Assembly (NCBI RefSeq): GCF_024793895.1
Contig: NZ_JANUSB010000015.1
Coordinates: 1,302,001-1,366,000, forward strand
Source of the DNA: Serratia sp. AKBS12
GTDB taxonomy: Bacteria > Pseudomonadota > Gammaproteobacteria > Enterobacterales > Enterobacteriaceae
Length of the DNA: 64,000 nt
Direction of reading: 5' to 3'
The notes under the pieces were generated by a model, which saw nothing but the letters and a program-made list of their open reading frames with translations, did no database searches and had not been told where the DNA came from. The translations under genes and the position numbers were made by a program. Shown here piece after piece: positions 28,427 to 36,891 of this stretch (positions are counted from its first letter, which is position 1; every line of letters begins with the position of its first letter).

Positions 28427-29261
28427 TCTGCCGCTGCTGGACGTGCGCAATCTGCACGTCGATTTTATCAACGGTAGCCTGGTCACCCAGGCGGTACGCG
28501 GCGTTTCCTTTCAGCTTGGCCGGGAAAAGCTGGCAATCGTCGGTGAGTCCGGTTCCGGCAAGTCCACCGTGGGCCGTGCGCTGTTACGCCTGCATCCCAG
28601 CAAGGCGCGCGTCAGCGCCGACCGAATGCAGTTCGGCACGCTGGATTTACGCCACCTTTCCGAGGCCGGCATGCGCCAGATCCGCGGCAAGCGCATGTCG
28701 ATGATTATGCAGGATCCGAAGTATTCGCTTAACCCGGTGATCTGCGTCGGCGAACAGATTGCCGAAGCCTGGCTGACGCACCATCCCGGCCAACGCTCGC
28801 AGGCCAGGACCAAGGTGCTGGAAATGCTGGATGTGGTGCGTATTCGCGAACCAGAGCGGGTCTACCGGCTGTATCCGCACGAAATTTCAGGTGGGCAAGG
28901 GCAGCGCATCATGATCGCCATGATGCTGATCACCGAACCCGAACTGATCATTGCCGACGAGCCCACTTCGGCGCTGGACGTGTCGGTGCGTTTGCAAGTG
29001 CTGGGATTGCTCGACGATCTGGTTCAGTCTCGCGGGCTGGGGCTGATTTTTATCAGTCATGACATCAATCTGGTTCGCAGTTTCTGTGACCGGGTGCTGG
29101 TGATGTATGCCGGGCGCATCGTCGAATCGCTTGCCGCCGCAGAACTGCACCGCGCACAACACCCCTATACCCAAGGACTGATCGACGCGCTGCCGGACAT
29201 GCAACGTCGCCGCGCACGGTTACCGGTATTGCAGCGTCAGGCCAGCTGGCTGGCTGAATAG
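28398..29261 (+). CDS. ABC transporter ATP-binding protein, DppD type
   Basis: Nucleotide-binding subunit, 287 residues: Walker A GESGSGKST, Q-loop IMQDPKYSLNPV, signature ISGGQGQR, Walker B LIIADEPTSALD and switch His in FISHD. The start is GTG at 28398 behind GGGAG and overlaps the upstream permease gene. The C-terminus is short compared with DppD/OppD (about 325 residues); the cysteine-rich tail some relatives carry is missing. Confidence 0.9.
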   Translation: MTSSTLAANNLPLLDVRNLHVDFINGSLVTQAVRGVSFQLGREKLAIVGESGSGKSTVGRALLRLHPSKARVSADRMQFGTLDLRHLSEAGMRQIRGKRMSMIMQDPKYSLNPVICVGEQIAEAWLTHHPGQRSQARTKVLEMLDVVRIREPERVYRLYPHEISGGQGQRIMIAMMLITEPELIIADEPTSALDVSVRLQVLGLLDDLVQSRGLGLIFISHDINLVRSFCDRVLVMYAGRIVESLAAAELHRAQHPYTQGLIDALPDMQRRRARLPVLQRQASWLAE

Positions 29262-29270
29262 GAGAGTCCG

Positions 29271-30053
29271 ATGAAACATATGATAGATGTCAGCCAGTTG
29301 AACCTGCTGTTTGGCTCCGGCGACCAACGTACCCAGGTCTTGCATGACGTCAGCTTTGCTGTCAGGGCCGGTGAGATATACGGCCTGGTGGGGGAATCCG
29401 GTTCGGGGAAAACCACGGTACTCAAATGCCTGGCCGGGCTGTTCACCCACTGGGACGGCGAATTGACCATCGACGGACAACCGCTGACGCGGCGCATCGA
29501 AGCGCAACGCTGCCGCCGGGTGCAGATGGTGTTTCAGGATCCTTACGGTTCCCTGCACCCGCGACATACCATTGGCGATATCCTGGAAGAACCGCTACAG
29601 ATTCACCGCATCGGGCAGCGCGATACCCGCATCAACGTGTTGCTGGATAAGGTTGGGCTGAACCGCGCGTTTCGCCACCGTTACCCGCACCAACTGTCCG
29701 GTGGACAGCGCCAGCGGGTGGCGATTGCCCGCGCGTTGATTCTGCAACCTCAGGTGCTGTTGCTGGATGAGCCTACTTCGGCGCTGGATGTGTCGGTGCA
29801 GGCAGAAATCCTCAACCTGCTGGCGGATTTGCAGCGCGAGTCCAATCTGACCTATTTGATGGTAACCCATGACTTGGCGGTGATCGCCCATCTGTGTCAT
29901 CGGGTGGCAGTGATGCAGCACGGCAAAATCGTTGAAACACTCACCACCGACGCGCTGGTGGGCGGCGCGGCAACCACCGCCTATGCGCAAATGCTGATCA
30001 ACGCCAGCCAACGCTACACGCGCGACATGGCACGCCAGGTGGCGGCCTATTAA
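29271..30053 (+). CDS. ABC transporter ATP-binding protein, DppF type
   Basis: Second nucleotide-binding subunit, 260 residues: Walker A GESGSGKTT, MVFQDPYGSLHPRHTI, signature LSGGQRQRVAIARAL, Walker B LLLDEPTSALD and MVTHD. It completes the importer and is the last gene of the operon beginning at 23671. A GGAG lies just before the ATG. Confidence 0.9.
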   Translation: MKHMIDVSQLNLLFGSGDQRTQVLHDVSFAVRAGEIYGLVGESGSGKTTVLKCLAGLFTHWDGELTIDGQPLTRRIEAQRCRRVQMVFQDPYGSLHPRHTIGDILEEPLQIHRIGQRDTRINVLLDKVGLNRAFRHRYPHQLSGGQRQRVAIARALILQPQVLLLDEPTSALDVSVQAEILNLLADLQRESNLTYLMVTHDLAVIAHLCHRVAVMQHGKIVETLTTDALVGGAATTAYAQMLINASQRYTRDMARQVAAY

Positions 30054-30072
30054 TCGATGATACGGCCGCCTA

Positions 30073-30099
30073 CATAAAGGTTGAAAATCAACCTTTATG
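30073..30099. repeat. perfect 12-bp inverted repeat with AAA loop
   Basis: CATAAAGGTTGA and TCAACCTTTATG are exact reverse complements separated by AAA, 20 bases after the DppF-type stop. The following plus-strand sequence is A-rich rather than T-rich, so it is not a standard terminator in either direction. It may be a 3'-end stabilising hairpin or a binding site. Confidence 0.6.
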
Positions 30100-30147
30100 A
30101 AAAATAAAAAACACGTTAGCTTATTGATATTTGTTAATTTATAACTT

Positions 30148-30933
30148 TCAATGGGGTTGGTTTTCAGTAATGTTTTTAAGTGAATAACGTGCCGGTGTCG
30201 TACCTGTATGCTGCCGAAAAAACGTGATGAATGCACTGTCGCTGACAAATTCCAGCTGTTGTGCCACATGGCTTAACTGCCATCCGTCAGACAGCATTTC
30301 CATTGCCTTCAGTAGCCTCCACTGCTGCCGCCAGTTCTGATAATTCATTCCGGTATCTCTGATAAAGACCCGGCTTATCGTGCGCTCAGACGCACCAACC
30401 TGTTGGGCCAACTGGCCAAGGCGTGGGGGTAATTCGCCCATGCGTACCTTGTCCAGCCATAAGTTCAGGCGAGTGTCTGAGGGGAGCTGTAACGTCCAGT
30501 TTTCTCTGCGCGCAGTCTGTATTTCTTCACAAAAAACGGTGATGAGACTGGCCTGTTGCTCTGCAGGCATTCCCCATGGCCAGAATGCCATACGTTCGAT
30601 GACTTCAAAAAACAGGGGATTAACCTCGACTATCTGCAGTGGCAGTACAGATAACGGCAGCGTTGTTGAAAAGTAGAGGGAACGATAGGCCAGCACGCCA
30701 CGCATTATGGCGCGATGAACTGTCCCTGCCGGGATCCATGCAGCACGACGGGGTGGAAGCTGGCACAGCGTTTCTTCCAGTTCAATCGTGATGCTCCCCG
30801 ACGCCGAAAAGAGCAACTGATGACGAAGGTGACTGTGTCGCCCCGAATCGTGTACGCCCATCTCGGACGCAATTCCTATTACCGGTTCATTAAAATTATC
30901 CGGATCGAAAATATCGCCGGGGTTAATCTTCAT
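30148..30933 (-). CDS. AraC-family transcriptional regulator with cupin sensor
   Basis: 261-residue regulator: N-terminal cupin-type half (RHSHLRHQLLFSASGSITI, PPRRAAWIPAGTVH) and C-terminal AraC double helix-turn-helix (GASERTISRVFIRDTGM; EFVSDSAFITFFRQHTGTTP). The layout and the divergent MFS exporter recall the NimR/NimT pair of E. coli and similar regulator-efflux pairs. Codon use and the surrounding DNA look less GC-rich than the flanking operons, suggesting later acquisition. It probably controls the MFS gene across the 101-base divergent gap. Confidence 0.83.
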   Translation of the reverse strand: MKINPGDIFDPDNFNEPVIGIASEMGVHDSGRHSHLRHQLLFSASGSITIELEETLCQLPPRRAAWIPAGTVHRAIMRGVLAYRSLYFSTTLPLSVLPLQIVEVNPLFFEVIERMAFWPWGMPAEQQASLITVFCEEIQTARRENWTLQLPSDTRLNLWLDKVRMGELPPRLGQLAQQVGASERTISRVFIRDTGMNYQNWRQQWRLLKAMEMLSDGWQLSHVAQQLEFVSDSAFITFFRQHTGTTPARYSLKNITENQPH

Positions 30934-31034
30934 TGGTTGTCCGATATTTAATATTTAAAGTCCTTGTTATGATAATAAGTCGCTGTTGTTTCAGCAATAA
31001 TATCCTTCAGTTCTCTGTTTCCCTGGATATTGTC

Positions 31035-32162
31035 ATGAATACCATTATTCGGCCGCCCCTGTGGCTGCTGACACTGCTGATTATGTTTCCACAGGTGGTC
31101 GAAACCGTATACAGCCCTGCGTTGCCGGACATCGCCCGATCTTTTCAGGTAAGTAGTGAGCGCGCCGCTCAGACTCTTTCAGTCTATTTTGTCGCCTTTG
31201 CTGTCGGGGTGGCACTGTGGGGTTGGCTGAGTGACTTGTTCGGACGACGTCCGGCCATGATGGCCGGTCTCCTCTGCTACGGAACAGGTTCTGCAATGGC
31301 AATTGTTGCCACCGATTTCAGCGTATTACTACTGACCCGTATGGTGGCAGCCATGGGCGCCGCCGCCGGGTCTGTTGTGGTGCAGACCATGCTGAGGGAC
31401 AGTTATGAATCAACCGCGCTGGCCCGGATCTTTTCCGTTATGGGCGCAGCACTGGCGCTGAGTCCGGTTTTCGGTCTGGTAAGTGGCGGCTGGCTGGTCA
31501 GTCTGTACGGCCATACCGGCGTATTTATTGCCCTGGCATCGCTGGCAGTGCTGTTGCTTGTGCTGACGGTAGTTATACTGCCGGAAACGCGGCCGGAGAG
31601 CACGCCAGGAACCCGGGGGGGCGGTCTGGCCTCCCGCATGGCGCGGGACGGTGTGCTCTGGAAAAATGCAATGCTCGTTGCCCTGCTTAATACTATGCTG
31701 TTCAGTTATTACAGCCTGGCTCCGTTTCTTTTCAGGTTGTTGGGGTGGAGTTCCAGAGCATTTGGATGGACAGGGGTCTTACTGGCACTTGCTTCACTGT
31801 CGGGCAGCCTCCTGAACCGGAAACTGTTAACGACCGGTATGACACCGGAACAGCTGGTACGTCATGCATGTACTCTGGCTTTGCTTTCCGGTGTCGCTGC
31901 CTGGTGGTTGCAACACTCGGCGTGGATACTTGTACCGGTAGCCGGGATTGTAATTGCCTATGGCATAGCGATACCCAACGTGCTGAGCCAGGCGCTGCAC
32001 CGTTATCGCGAACAGGCCGGAGCCGCGGGAGCATTGTTCGGCTTGAGCTATTATCTGTTGCTGGGGATGATGCTGGGACTCGCCGGCATGGTGCAGCAAC
32101 TGGGACTGGTTCTGACAGTTTGTGCGCTGATGGCGTCGTTATTAAGCATGTACCGAAGGTAA
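31035..32162 (+). CDS. MFS transporter, Bcr/CflA-like drug efflux
   Basis: Twelve-segment proton-driven exporter of 375 residues, with the DHA1 loop 2-3 motif WLSDLFGRRPAMM and motif-C-like AALALSPVFGLVSGG. The frame extends upstream in a non-homologous stretch; ATG at 31035 (MNTIIRPPLWLL) gives the usual family length although its Shine-Dalgarno is weak. It is divergent from the AraC regulator. Substrate unknown. Confidence 0.82.
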   Translation: MNTIIRPPLWLLTLLIMFPQVVETVYSPALPDIARSFQVSSERAAQTLSVYFVAFAVGVALWGWLSDLFGRRPAMMAGLLCYGTGSAMAIVATDFSVLLLTRMVAAMGAAAGSVVVQTMLRDSYESTALARIFSVMGAALALSPVFGLVSGGWLVSLYGHTGVFIALASLAVLLLVLTVVILPETRPESTPGTRGGGLASRMARDGVLWKNAMLVALLNTMLFSYYSLAPFLFRLLGWSSRAFGWTGVLLALASLSGSLLNRKLLTTGMTPEQLVRHACTLALLSGVAAWWLQHSAWILVPVAGIVIAYGIAIPNVLSQALHRYREQAGAAGALFGLSYYLLLGMMLGLAGMVQQLGLVLTVCALMASLLSMYRR

Positions 32163-32286
32163 GTAAATATTGATTTTTCATATCCTGAAAAATTGTACGG
32201 ACATACGGGCTATTATTTATTTGCGGCCAACAGGTCGATAGGCATGTTATTAATTGGCCGTAATCCCGCCATCGCAACGCTGGCGA

Positions 32287-33174
32287 TTATGCCAGCGCGG
32301 CCGGGGCCTGCTCGCGCATCCAGTCAATAAAGCTGCGGTGTTTGGCACTGGCACGCAGGTCTTGTCGCCACAGCAGGTGGATCGGCCGCGGTGCAGGCAG
32401 GGCGTGCTCCAGCAGGCTGATCAATCGCCCTTGACGAATATCGTCGGCCAGCAACAGCTGCGGTTGCAGGATCAGCCCGGCGCCGGCCAATGCGGCACGC
32501 CGCAGCGCTTGGCCGTCATTACAGCTAAAAACGGTATTTTCCGGCCAGAGCGGCAGATCGCCGCTACGCCAGGCGTTACGCTTGTTCCACAATGTATTGC
32601 GCAAACAGCGGTGTGCAGGCAGATCGGCCATACTCTGCGGCGCCGGATGGCTGGACAGATAATCCGCCGAGGCGGCAATCACCATTTTATAGTCACCAAG
32701 GCGCTGGGCAACAAACGGGCTATCGTCCGGCAATTGGCCAACGCGAATGGCAAAGTCGAATCCTTCGGCGATCGGATCGACAAAACGATCGCTCAGTTCC
32801 AACTCGATATATACCTCGGGATAGCGGAGTTGAAACTCGCTGCACAACGAGGCCACCACGCAACTGCCCAGCGTGGTGGGGGCCGAAATGCGCAGACTGC
32901 CAGCAGGGAACTGCCGCAGGCTTTCAATGCGTCCTTCGGCGCTGCGCAGGGCGGCCATCACGCCAAGGCTGTCCTGATACCACGCTTTCCCGGCTTCCGT
33001 CAGGTGCTGTCGCCGCGTATTGCGTTGCAGCAACCGGGTGTCCAGCAATGTTTCAAGCTGGGCGATCATTTTTCCCACCATCACCGACGAGATATCCAGC
33101 CGCTTTGCCGCTTCGCTGAAGTTGCCGCTCTCAACCACCGCGATAAATACTTCCATACAGCGTAATTTATTCAT
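32287..33174 (-). CDS. LysR-family transcriptional regulator
   Basis: 295-residue LTTR. The N-terminal HTH reads CMEVFIAVVESGNFSEAAKR then LDISSVMVGKMIAQLE; the effector domain has GSLRISAPTTLGSCVVA. It is divergent from the SDR-like gene with about 100 bases between, so it probably controls that gene and itself. Confidence 0.87.
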   Translation of the reverse strand: MNKLRCMEVFIAVVESGNFSEAAKRLDISSVMVGKMIAQLETLLDTRLLQRNTRRQHLTEAGKAWYQDSLGVMAALRSAEGRIESLRQFPAGSLRISAPTTLGSCVVASLCSEFQLRYPEVYIELELSDRFVDPIAEGFDFAIRVGQLPDDSPFVAQRLGDYKMVIAASADYLSSHPAPQSMADLPAHRCLRNTLWNKRNAWRSGDLPLWPENTVFSCNDGQALRRAALAGAGLILQPQLLLADDIRQGRLISLLEHALPAPRPIHLLWRQDLRASAKHRSFIDWMREQAPAALA

Positions 33175-33276
33175 GATTGCTAACTTTTAGTTTGGGATGA
33201 GTAAATTTTTTAGCCATTTTTCCGCTAATACAACTGTATCACTATGTAATCCTGTTTAACGCGAGTGGAGAAAAAA

Positions 33277-33873
33277 ATGAAGATCTTGGTGATTGGTGCC
33301 AGTGGCGCGCTCGGTAGTGGCATTGTTAGCGCTTTGGAGCACGAGCATGAAATTATTCGCGTCGGCAAGACGCAGGGGGAATTGCAGGTTGATTTAACGC
33401 AGGAACAGAGCATCAGAGCAATGTTTGCCCGCATCGGTAGGGTCGATGCAATCGTGGCGGCGACCGGCAGCGTACATTTTGCACCGCTGGCAGAAATGAC
33501 CAGCGCACAGTTTGCCTCCGGTCTGCATGACAAGTTGATGGGGCAGGTACAGCTGGTGTTGATCGGCAAAGATTACCTTAATCCAGGTGGATCGTTCACG
33601 CTGACCAGTGGAATTCTGGCGCAACAGCCGATCCGCACCGGCGTCAACGCTACCGCGGTCAACGCCGCGCTGGAGGGATTTGTTCTGGCGGCCGCCTGTG
33701 AATTGCCGGGACTGCGAATCAACGTGGTCAGCCCAACGGTATTGAGCGAATCATTAGAAAAATACGGCGCTTTCTTCCCGGGCTTTGACAGCGCGCCGGT
33801 AAGCAGAGTAGCCATGGCTTACCGACGCAGCATCGAGGGCATCGACAGCGGAAAAGTCTATCGCGTCTGGTGA
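33277..33873 (+). CDS. atypical short-chain dehydrogenase/reductase (SDR) family protein
   Basis: 198-residue Rossmann protein with a nucleotide-binding GASGALGSG near the N-terminus and AATGSVHF in place of the NAG loop. The Ser of LTSGILAQQP is present, but the Tyr-x-x-x-Lys pair expected about 13 residues later is absent (the segment reads RTGVNATAVNAALEGF). Such SDRs exist as a known atypical group, and catalysis is uncertain. The ATG at 33277 lies six bases behind GGAG. Divergent from a LysR regulator. Confidence 0.8.
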   Translation: MKILVIGASGALGSGIVSALEHEHEIIRVGKTQGELQVDLTQEQSIRAMFARIGRVDAIVAATGSVHFAPLAEMTSAQFASGLHDKLMGQVQLVLIGKDYLNPGGSFTLTSGILAQQPIRTGVNATAVNAALEGFVLAAACELPGLRINVVSPTVLSESLEKYGAFFPGFDSAPVSRVAMAYRRSIEGIDSGKVYRVW

Positions 33874-33939
33874 CGGTTGCATTAATTTTTGTGTCTTTTC
33901 AAACGCTGCGAGTTAGGCCATATTATCTGCGCTTTTTTG

Positions 33940-33958
33940 AGAAAAGAAATCATTATCA
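33940..33958 (+). promoter_or_regulatory. Fur-box-like site
   Basis: The stretch ending in AAATCATTATCATT matches the right half and centre of the Fur consensus (GATAATGATAATCATTATC) and partly the left half. It lies about 20-35 bases before the start of an iron-type binding protein, which fits iron repression. Confidence 0.55.
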
Positions 33959-33976
33959 TTCAATTAGGTGCAAATA

Positions 33977-35098
33977 ATGAAAAGATGGCAACTATTTCTG
34001 GGAATGATTGGTATCAGTCTGCTGTTTTCGGCAACTGCTGCGCCAATCGTGGTCACTGACGTCAGCGGCCGGCAGGTGACGCTGCCCGGCGTGGCGCAGC
34101 GTATCATTTTAGGCGAAGGGCGGCAGATGTACCTGCTCGCAGCGTTTGATACCGAAGAGCCGTTCAAACGGGTGGTCGGTTGGCGTGACGACTTCCACAA
34201 GGCAGATTATGACGGCTATAAAGCCTACGAAGACAAATATCCACAGATCAAGAAATTGCCGACCTTTGGCGGTGCCAAAGACGGTACTTTCAACGTTGAA
34301 CAGGCGCTGACGCTGAAGCCGGATCTGGTGCTGATGAACCTGGAGTCAAAAGCGGCAACCGACGAAGGCGGCTTGATCGCCAAGCTGGAAAAACTCGATA
34401 TTCCCGTAGTGTTCATCGATTTTCGTGAAAAACCGTTCGAAAACGCCGAGAAAAGCATTCACATCATGGGACAGGTACTGGGCAAGCCGCAGCGCGCCGA
34501 GGAGATTATTCGCTTCCGCCAGCAGCAGATTGACATCGTCACCTCGCGACTGGCGAACTTCACCGGCCACCGCCCACGGGTGATGATTGACCGCGCCGGG
34601 GGCTATGACGACGAATGCTGCATGTCGTTCGGCGATGAGAACTTTGGTCGCATGGTGGAAGTGACCGGCGGGCAGAACATCGCCAAGGGGTTGATCCCCG
34701 GCACCTTTGGCACGCTCAATCCTGAACAGATCATTGCCAGCAACCCCGAGGTGGTGATCGTCACCGGCGCGAACTGGAAGAACTACAATACCGTGGGCAA
34801 ATGGGTCGGCGTAGGGCCGGGGGCCGATGTGGAAGAAGCAACGAAACGCCTGCAAGCGCTGATGATGCGGCCAGCATTTAAAACGCTGCCGGTGGCGCAC
34901 AACGGTAACGTTCATGCCATCTGGCATCAGTTTTATGACAGCCCGTACCAGTTTGTCGCCATCCAGGCAATTGCCAAGTGGCTGCACCCAGAACTGTTCA
35001 AGGATCTGGATCCGGACGCCACCTTCCGCGAGTTCCATCAAAAATTCCTGCCGCTGCCGTACAAACCGGGCTACTGGGTTTCATTGCCGGCGCAGTGA
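33977..35098 (+). CDS. iron-siderophore-type ABC substrate-binding protein
   Basis: Class III periplasmic binding protein (FepB/BtuF fold), 373 residues. A signal peptide ends near FSATAAPIV; the family start VVTDVSGRQVTLPGVAQRII follows. Later landmarks are ALTLKPDLVLMN, SFGDENFGRMVEVTGGQNI and NPEQIIASNPEVVIVTG. It would capture a ferric chelate or a similar metal complex. ATG at 33977 follows AGGTG at good distance. A Fur-like box precedes it. No permease or ATPase gene is adjacent, so it must share components encoded elsewhere. Confidence 0.85.
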   Translation: MKRWQLFLGMIGISLLFSATAAPIVVTDVSGRQVTLPGVAQRIILGEGRQMYLLAAFDTEEPFKRVVGWRDDFHKADYDGYKAYEDKYPQIKKLPTFGGAKDGTFNVEQALTLKPDLVLMNLESKAATDEGGLIAKLEKLDIPVVFIDFREKPFENAEKSIHIMGQVLGKPQRAEEIIRFRQQQIDIVTSRLANFTGHRPRVMIDRAGGYDDECCMSFGDENFGRMVEVTGGQNIAKGLIPGTFGTLNPEQIIASNPEVVIVTGANWKNYNTVGKWVGVGPGADVEEATKRLQALMMRPAFKTLPVAHNGNVHAIWHQFYDSPYQFVAIQAIAKWLHPELFKDLDPDATFREFHQKFLPLPYKPGYWVSLPAQ

Positions 35099-35126
35099 TC
35101 GCCAACCTCACGTCAGCCAATATCTA

Positions 35127-35146
35127 CGGGCCCCAAACGGGGCCCG
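35127..35146. terminator. GC-rich stem-loop between convergent genes
   Basis: CGGGCCCC/GGGGCCCG forms an 8-bp stem with an AAAC loop, 29 bases past the binding-protein stop and 11 bases past the Hsp20 stop on the other strand. It could end both transcripts; no clear U-tract. Confidence 0.5.
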
Positions 35147-35156
35147 ACAGTTAATA

Positions 35157-35633
35157 TTATTGCTGATGCTCCAGGACATTTCCCTCGCGGCCGCCGCTGC
35201 TGATGGCGATACGCTGCGGTTTTTCCTCTTCGGGAACTTCATACTCCAGACTCAACTGTAGCAAGCCGTTGGACAGATTGGCACTGCCGACCTTGATACG
35301 GTTGCTCAGGCTGAAACTCAAGGTAAAGGCAGATTGTGAAATCCCGCGATGCAGCCATTTTATCTGCTCATCGTTGCTCGATGTCTCACGCTTGCCAGAA
35401 ATCGTTAATTGGGTATTTTGCACTGCAATATCCAGCTCACTTTCCTGGAATCCAGGCACGCTGACCGTCAGTTCATAATGGGTGTCGTCGCGTTGAATCA
35501 GATTGTAACTTGGCGTATCAGACAACGGAGCATCGCCGGTCAAGCGGCTGAATAACCGATCCATGCGATCAAAGCGGTCGGAGAACAGGTTGTCAGTGAT
35601 AGTTGGTATCAGAGAGAAGGGACGATAGGCCAT
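35157..35633 (-). CDS. Hsp20/alpha-crystallin small heat-shock protein
   Basis: 158-residue holdase chaperone. The alpha-crystallin domain spans about residues 45-140: YELTVSVPGFQESELDIAVQ, LTISGKRE, the conserved LHRGISQSAFTLSFSL and the closing GLLQLSLEYEVPEEEKPQRI. The N-terminus differs from IbpA/IbpB, so it is a further sHSP rather than one of that pair. A strong AGGAGG precedes the ATG. A short complement of it (ACCT) stands nine bases upstream, which might mask it at low temperature, but the pairing is too short to call an RNA thermometer. Confidence 0.9.
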   Translation of the reverse strand: MAYRPFSLIPTITDNLFSDRFDRMDRLFSRLTGDAPLSDTPSYNLIQRDDTHYELTVSVPGFQESELDIAVQNTQLTISGKRETSSNDEQIKWLHRGISQSAFTLSFSLSNRIKVGSANLSNGLLQLSLEYEVPEEEKPQRIAISSGGREGNVLEHQQ

Positions 35634-35781
35634 GATATTACCTCCTATATGTCAGGTTTCACTCGATAAAAAATGGCGAGTATCATTGCTCACGACGATA
35701 CTCACTGCTATCAACCCACGATCAATCTGGGGATGTTCGGGAAAATTTCAAGCCCCCGTTTCCCCAGCAGAGGTACATCCA

Positions 35782-36579
35782 ATGGATCGGCAGATCCCCA
35801 TCACGATAACGCGCCAGCTGGCGCTCGCCGAGGCGGAGCTGCAACGCCACCTGGGCAACACGCTGTGCGCGATACATCTTTTTGGCTCGGCGCTCGAGGG
35901 CGGCCTGCAACCGCACAGCGATATTGACCTGCTGGTCACCGTGCACACGCCGCCGTCGGCGCAGTTGCGGCAGGGGTTGCAGCGCGCGCTGCTGGCGGTT
36001 TCGGCGCCACCGGCGGCAGACAGTGCGCTGCGGGCGCTGGAGGTCACGGTTGTCAGTCTTGCAGAGATAGTGCCTTGGCGCTACCCGGCAAAACGCGAGC
36101 TGCAGTTTGGCGAATGGTTACGGCAGGATATTTTGCACCACCAGTTCGAAATGCCGATGCAGGATCACGATCTGGCGATCCTGCTGACCAAAGTCCGGCA
36201 ATGCAGTGTGCCACTGAAAGGGCCAGTAGCGCAGGAACTGTTCGACGCGATACCGCAACGGGATTTCCTTCAGGCTCTTGGTGACACGGTCATGCAATGG
36301 AATACGCCAGATGACTGGCACGGGGACGAGCGGAACATCGTTCTCGCATTGGCTCGCATCTGGTATAGCGCGGCAACCGGGCAGATTGCCCCCAAACAGC
36401 AGGCCGCCGCCTGGTTGCTGGAACGTATTGATGCCCGCCATGCACCGGTATTACGCACCGCGCAGCAGGCCTATCTGGGATTGGCTCCCGACACTCTGGC
36501 CACTCAGGCTGGCGCGACTGCCGAATTTATCGGCTTTGCCAAACGCCATATCTGCCGACTGTTGGCGCCAGCTTGCTGA
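35782..36579 (+). CDS. ANT(3'')-type aminoglycoside nucleotidyltransferase (AadA-like)
   Basis: Transfers AMP to streptomycin/spectinomycin-type aminocyclitols. The 265-residue protein has the nucleotidyltransferase signature HLFGSALEGGLQPHSDIDLL with the two metal-binding Asp, and the AadA-typical CAIHLFGSA, REVT-like and NIVLALARIWYSAATGQIAPK blocks; length matches AadA (about 260). ATG at 35782 lies behind AGAGG; the longer frame back to 35632 overlaps the Hsp20 leader and is not homologous. There is no attC site, integron or transposon around it, so it looks like an intrinsic chromosomal gene. Confidence 0.85.
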   Translation: MDRQIPITITRQLALAEAELQRHLGNTLCAIHLFGSALEGGLQPHSDIDLLVTVHTPPSAQLRQGLQRALLAVSAPPAADSALRALEVTVVSLAEIVPWRYPAKRELQFGEWLRQDILHHQFEMPMQDHDLAILLTKVRQCSVPLKGPVAQELFDAIPQRDFLQALGDTVMQWNTPDDWHGDERNIVLALARIWYSAATGQIAPKQQAAAWLLERIDARHAPVLRTAQQAYLGLAPDTLATQAGATAEFIGFAKRHICRLLAPAC

Positions 36580-36602
36580 ATACAGGCCATAGATGCAGGG
36601 GA

Positions 36603-36890
36603 TTAGGCCAATCCATCGACGATGGTAATCATCACCTCTGCTACACCGTCGCGCTGCTGCTTCGCCCGCTGATAGGCGTCAGAGTGGTAGCAGGCCAGCG
36701 CGGTGGCGTAATCGTCAAATTCAATGACGACATGTTTGACATACGCCGTCCCCTCCAAGGAAATAGCCTGCTCACCGCGTGCCAGAAAACGGGCGTTATA
36801 CTGCTGAAAAGCCTGCGGAGCGATATGCATGTAATGTTGGTAGCGCTGCGGATCCTTTACCGTAACGTGGGCAATCCAATATGCGGGCAT
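36603..36890 (-). CDS. DUF1330 domain protein
   Basis: 95-residue ferredoxin-like (dimeric alpha/beta barrel) protein of the DUF1330 family: AYWIAHVTVKDPQRYQHYM, ARGEQAISLEG and VIEFDDYATALACYHSDAYQ are characteristic. Function unknown. Its ATG lies one base after the GntR regulator's stop, so the two are co-translated. This ties it to the catabolic cluster that follows on the other strand. Confidence 0.85.
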   Translation of the reverse strand: MPAYWIAHVTVKDPQRYQHYMHIAPQAFQQYNARFLARGEQAISLEGTAYVKHVVIEFDDYATALACYHSDAYQRAKQQRDGVAEVMITIVDGLA

Positions 36891-36891
36891 C

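Noticed and set aside
35634-35660. RNA thermometer before the Hsp20 gene
   Set aside because: Only a four-base complement to the Shine-Dalgarno is seen; no ROSE-type UUGCU or longer stem.
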